Positions 22,875 through 24,144 of a stretch of 24,144 bases of DNA are shown in pieces; position 1 is the first letter of the stretch, and each line of letters opens with the position of its first letter. Source of the DNA: a virus; the IMG/VR virus record IMGVR_UViG_3300050014_000046, positions 1 to 24,144 of that record. The stretch is one strand, 5' to 3'. A model generated the notes under the pieces. That model did no database searches, was not told the origin of the DNA, and was given only the letters and a program-made list of their open reading frames with translations. A program made the translations under genes and the position numbers.

Positions 22875-23573
22875 ATGCAAATACAACAAGCTCTGAGCCC
22901 CAACTTTACAAAGGGCAGGCGAGGAAAGAAAACCATCGCCATTGTGGATCATATCACGGCCGGTTTATATCCGGGTACTTTATCCTGGATGCGTAACCCG
23001 GAAGCTAAAGCCAGCGCCAACTATCTCGTGACCCGCACCGGCTTAATATTGCAGATGGTAAGCGATGAAGATACGTCCTGGGCAAGCGGATTGGTGGTAC
23101 ATCCTAACTGGCCCTTATATGATGGCACGAATCCCAATTACTACGTAATCAACATCGAGCACGAGGGCTTCCAGGACCAGGGAGGGGAAGGTAACTTAAC
23201 AGAGTTGCAATACCAGGCATCGTTGTGGCTGCATAAGTATCTGATCGATAAACATAGCTTGCCGATCACTGTCGACACAATCATAGGCCACTATCGCATT
23301 GACAGCGTAAATCGCCCAAATTGTCCGGGGCCAATGTTCCCATGGAAAAAGTTGTTTGCAGACCTACAATCGAAAGGAGTTGTTGAGGACATGAAGTTAG
23401 GAATCGAGATCCCAGAAGTGCTGGTAGATCTTGAAGGTGGAGTTGTTGATAACTCAGTGATTCTCAATGTTGATGGCAAGGATACGACGTACATTCCTGC
23501 CATCGCACTGAGAGCCGTTGGGATGACGGTTGCGTGGGATGCACCTACAAAGACTGTCAAGATTACAAAATAG
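22875..23573 (+). CDS. Endolysin: N-acetylmuramoyl-L-alanine amidase with a CuAO-N-like C-terminal module
   Basis: A 232-aa peptidoglycan amidase of the amidase_2/T7-lysozyme type, cutting the lactyl-L-Ala bond. Likely zinc ligands are H26 (IVDHITAG), H139 (IGHYRID) and C150 (NCPGP). Other family parts are ASANYLVTRTGLILQMV and YYVINIEHEGF. Residues about 195-232 (VDGKDTTYIPAIALRAVGMT, then VAWDAPTKTVKITK) look like a copper-amine-oxidase-N-type binding module, probably for the cell envelope. A start at 22857 overlaps the previous stop, but AAAGGAG (22862-22868) favours ATG 22875. It is the late lysis gene, followed by a holin candidate. Confidence 0.93.
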   Translation: MQIQQALSPNFTKGRRGKKTIAIVDHITAGLYPGTLSWMRNPEAKASANYLVTRTGLILQMVSDEDTSWASGLVVHPNWPLYDGTNPNYYVINIEHEGFQDQGGEGNLTELQYQASLWLHKYLIDKHSLPITVDTIIGHYRIDSVNRPNCPGPMFPWKKLFADLQSKGVVEDMKLGIEIPEVLVDLEGGVVDNSVILNVDGKDTTYIPAIALRAVGMTVAWDAPTKTVKITK

Positions 23574-23590
23574 ATAGGGAGGTAAACAAA

Positions 23591-24007
23591 GTGAGTACAG
23601 CAATATTTACAGTGTTAGGTTCAATCATTGCTCTGGTATTGGCAGACGCCCTATTTGGTATCATTCTGAGCATCAAGGCGGGCAAATTCGATGTGCGGAA
23701 ACTACCTCAGTTCCTGGCCACAAATCTACTGCCGTACGCAGGAGGCCTGCTGGTATTGGCGCTGACATCGCTCTTTGCCGGGGATTATAGTACGCAGGTA
23801 ATCGCTATATTTGGGGCCGCTGCCCTCGTAACTGGAGCTAAGTTCGTTGCGGAAATAATAGATAAGGCTACGCAGATATTTGGAAAACTCGAAATACCCA
23901 GTCAGACGATAGACATAAAGGCATATTTAGCATCGTTAGATGATGAAATAATCAAAACTCTTGGAGAGGCAATCGTTGATGCAATACAGAAAAAAACGAC
24001 CGGGTAG
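23591..24007 (+). CDS. Putative phage holin
   Basis: A 138-aa membrane protein starting at GTG 23591, 7 nt after AGGGAGG (23577-23583). Two or three TM segments (ILGSIIALVLADALFGIILS-like opening, LLPYAGGLLVLALTSLFAGD, then VIAIFGAAALVTGAKFVAEI) are followed by a charged helical C-terminal tail (FGKLEIPSQTIDIKAYL). Size and topology suit a holin controlling endolysin release. It ends the plus-strand block; open frame upstream to 23534 overlaps the amidase in a different frame and is not used. Confidence 0.78.
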   Translation: MSTAIFTVLGSIIALVLADALFGIILSIKAGKFDVRKLPQFLATNLLPYAGGLLVLALTSLFAGDYSTQVIAIFGAAALVTGAKFVAEIIDKATQIFGKLEIPSQTIDIKAYLASLDDEIIKTLGEAIVDAIQKKTTG

Positions 24008-24009
24008 CG

Positions 24010-24051
24010 AGAGGGGATGATCCTCTGTCTGCGGGGGCCTAATCAGCCCCC
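24010..24051 (+). other. Two hairpins at the end of the lysis block
   Basis: agagg / cctct (24010-24026) and ggggg c / g ccccc (24033-24051, 6-bp GC stem). Neither is followed by a T tract on either strand, so a terminator role is uncertain. The second contains the stop of the minus-strand gene. Confidence 0.45.
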
Positions 24052-24144
24052 AAAAACTTTCCGCCTGATATATTCCGCGGCGCTTATCCCGGCCTGTTTA
24101 GCCATATCTTGCACTATTCCCCACTCGTAATCCGACATTTTAAT
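24043..24144 (-). CDS. Partial minus-strand ribbon-helix-helix-like protein (3' end)
   Basis: The minus frame reads IKMSDYEWGIVQDMAKQAGI, then SAAEYIRRKVFGG and a TGA. The last 31 residues from the ATG at 24138 match the helix pattern of short ribbon-helix-helix regulators (Arc/MobC/CopG-like), in which the beta strand lies just upstream. The frame stays open to the window edge, so the real start is probably outside. It could be a transcription regulator or antitoxin; transcription converges on the holin gene. Confidence 0.5.
   Translation of the reverse strand: MKMSDYEWGIVQDMAKQAGISAAEYIRRKVFGG

Noticed and set aside
24033-24051. GC-rich hairpin as a terminator for the lysis block
   Set aside because: It is followed by A-rich bases on plus and by GCAGAC on minus, so it lacks a T tract on both strands.
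1-24144. CRISPR array, tRNA/rRNA, insertion sequence, integrase or attachment site
   Set aside because: None could be seen: no regularly spaced repeats, no cloverleaf or transposase, and no recombinase gene. The prophage state is therefore inferred only.

Overview
The window is about 24 kb of a temperate contractile-tailed phage (a prophage, or a myovirus genome with a P2-like tail) from a Gram-positive-type host of the Bacillota. The host call rests on very regular AGGAGG-type ribosome binding sites, frequent GTG/TTG starts, a zinc amidase lysin carrying a copper-amine-oxidase-N-type module, and the style of the diversity-generating cassette. A Negativicutes or Clostridia host is plausible, but this is inference. 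No integrase, repressor, attachment site, tRNA or rRNA is visible.

Layout. (1) 70-8532: DNA packaging and head genes of lambda-like families (small and large terminase, gpW/DUF6148-type protein, portal, ClpP-like protease with a probable nested scaffold, decoration protein, gpE-type major capsid), followed by head-tail joining genes. (2) 8547-16909: a complete P2-like contractile tail (sheath, tube, frameshifted assembly chaperone, short tape measure, X, D, V, U, W, J, I). All genes are on the plus strand, tightly packed and often overlapping by a few bases. (3) 16912-20280: a tail-collar fibre gene followed by a complete diversity-generating retroelement (DGR): a variable repeat at the 3' end of the fibre gene, a DNA hairpin just after its stop, an accessory gene, a template repeat and a reverse transcriptase. 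(4) 20267-21969: small accessory (moron-like) genes, including a previously hidden 45-aa zinc-ribbon gene on the minus strand and an 18-bp direct repeat bracketing one gene. (5) 22161-24007: the lysis module (XhlA-like membrane protein, two-TM protein, amidase, holin candidate). The right edge holds the end of a minus-strand ribbon-helix-helix-like gene.

The most striking content is the DGR. VR (18271-18360) and TR (18939-19028) are 90 bp long and differ at 17 positions. All 17 fall on adenines of TR (17 of 28 adenines changed, 0 of 62 other bases). All 12 Asn codons of TR have been changed in VR, and they can never mutate to stops. The TR lies inside the reading frame of the accessory gene, so the template is also translated as an Asn-rich tail. 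The RT carries a YMDD catalytic box and a variant GDQVAQ in place of the usual DGR GxxxSQ box. The inferred role is to retarget the fibre tip to new host receptors.

Other notable points are a -1 frameshift at a T8 run in the tail chaperone gene, a lambda C/Nu3-style internal start inside the head protease, a hairpin that appears to hide the ribosome binding site of the RT, and a marked AT-rich shift of the DGR/moron segment relative to the structural genes.
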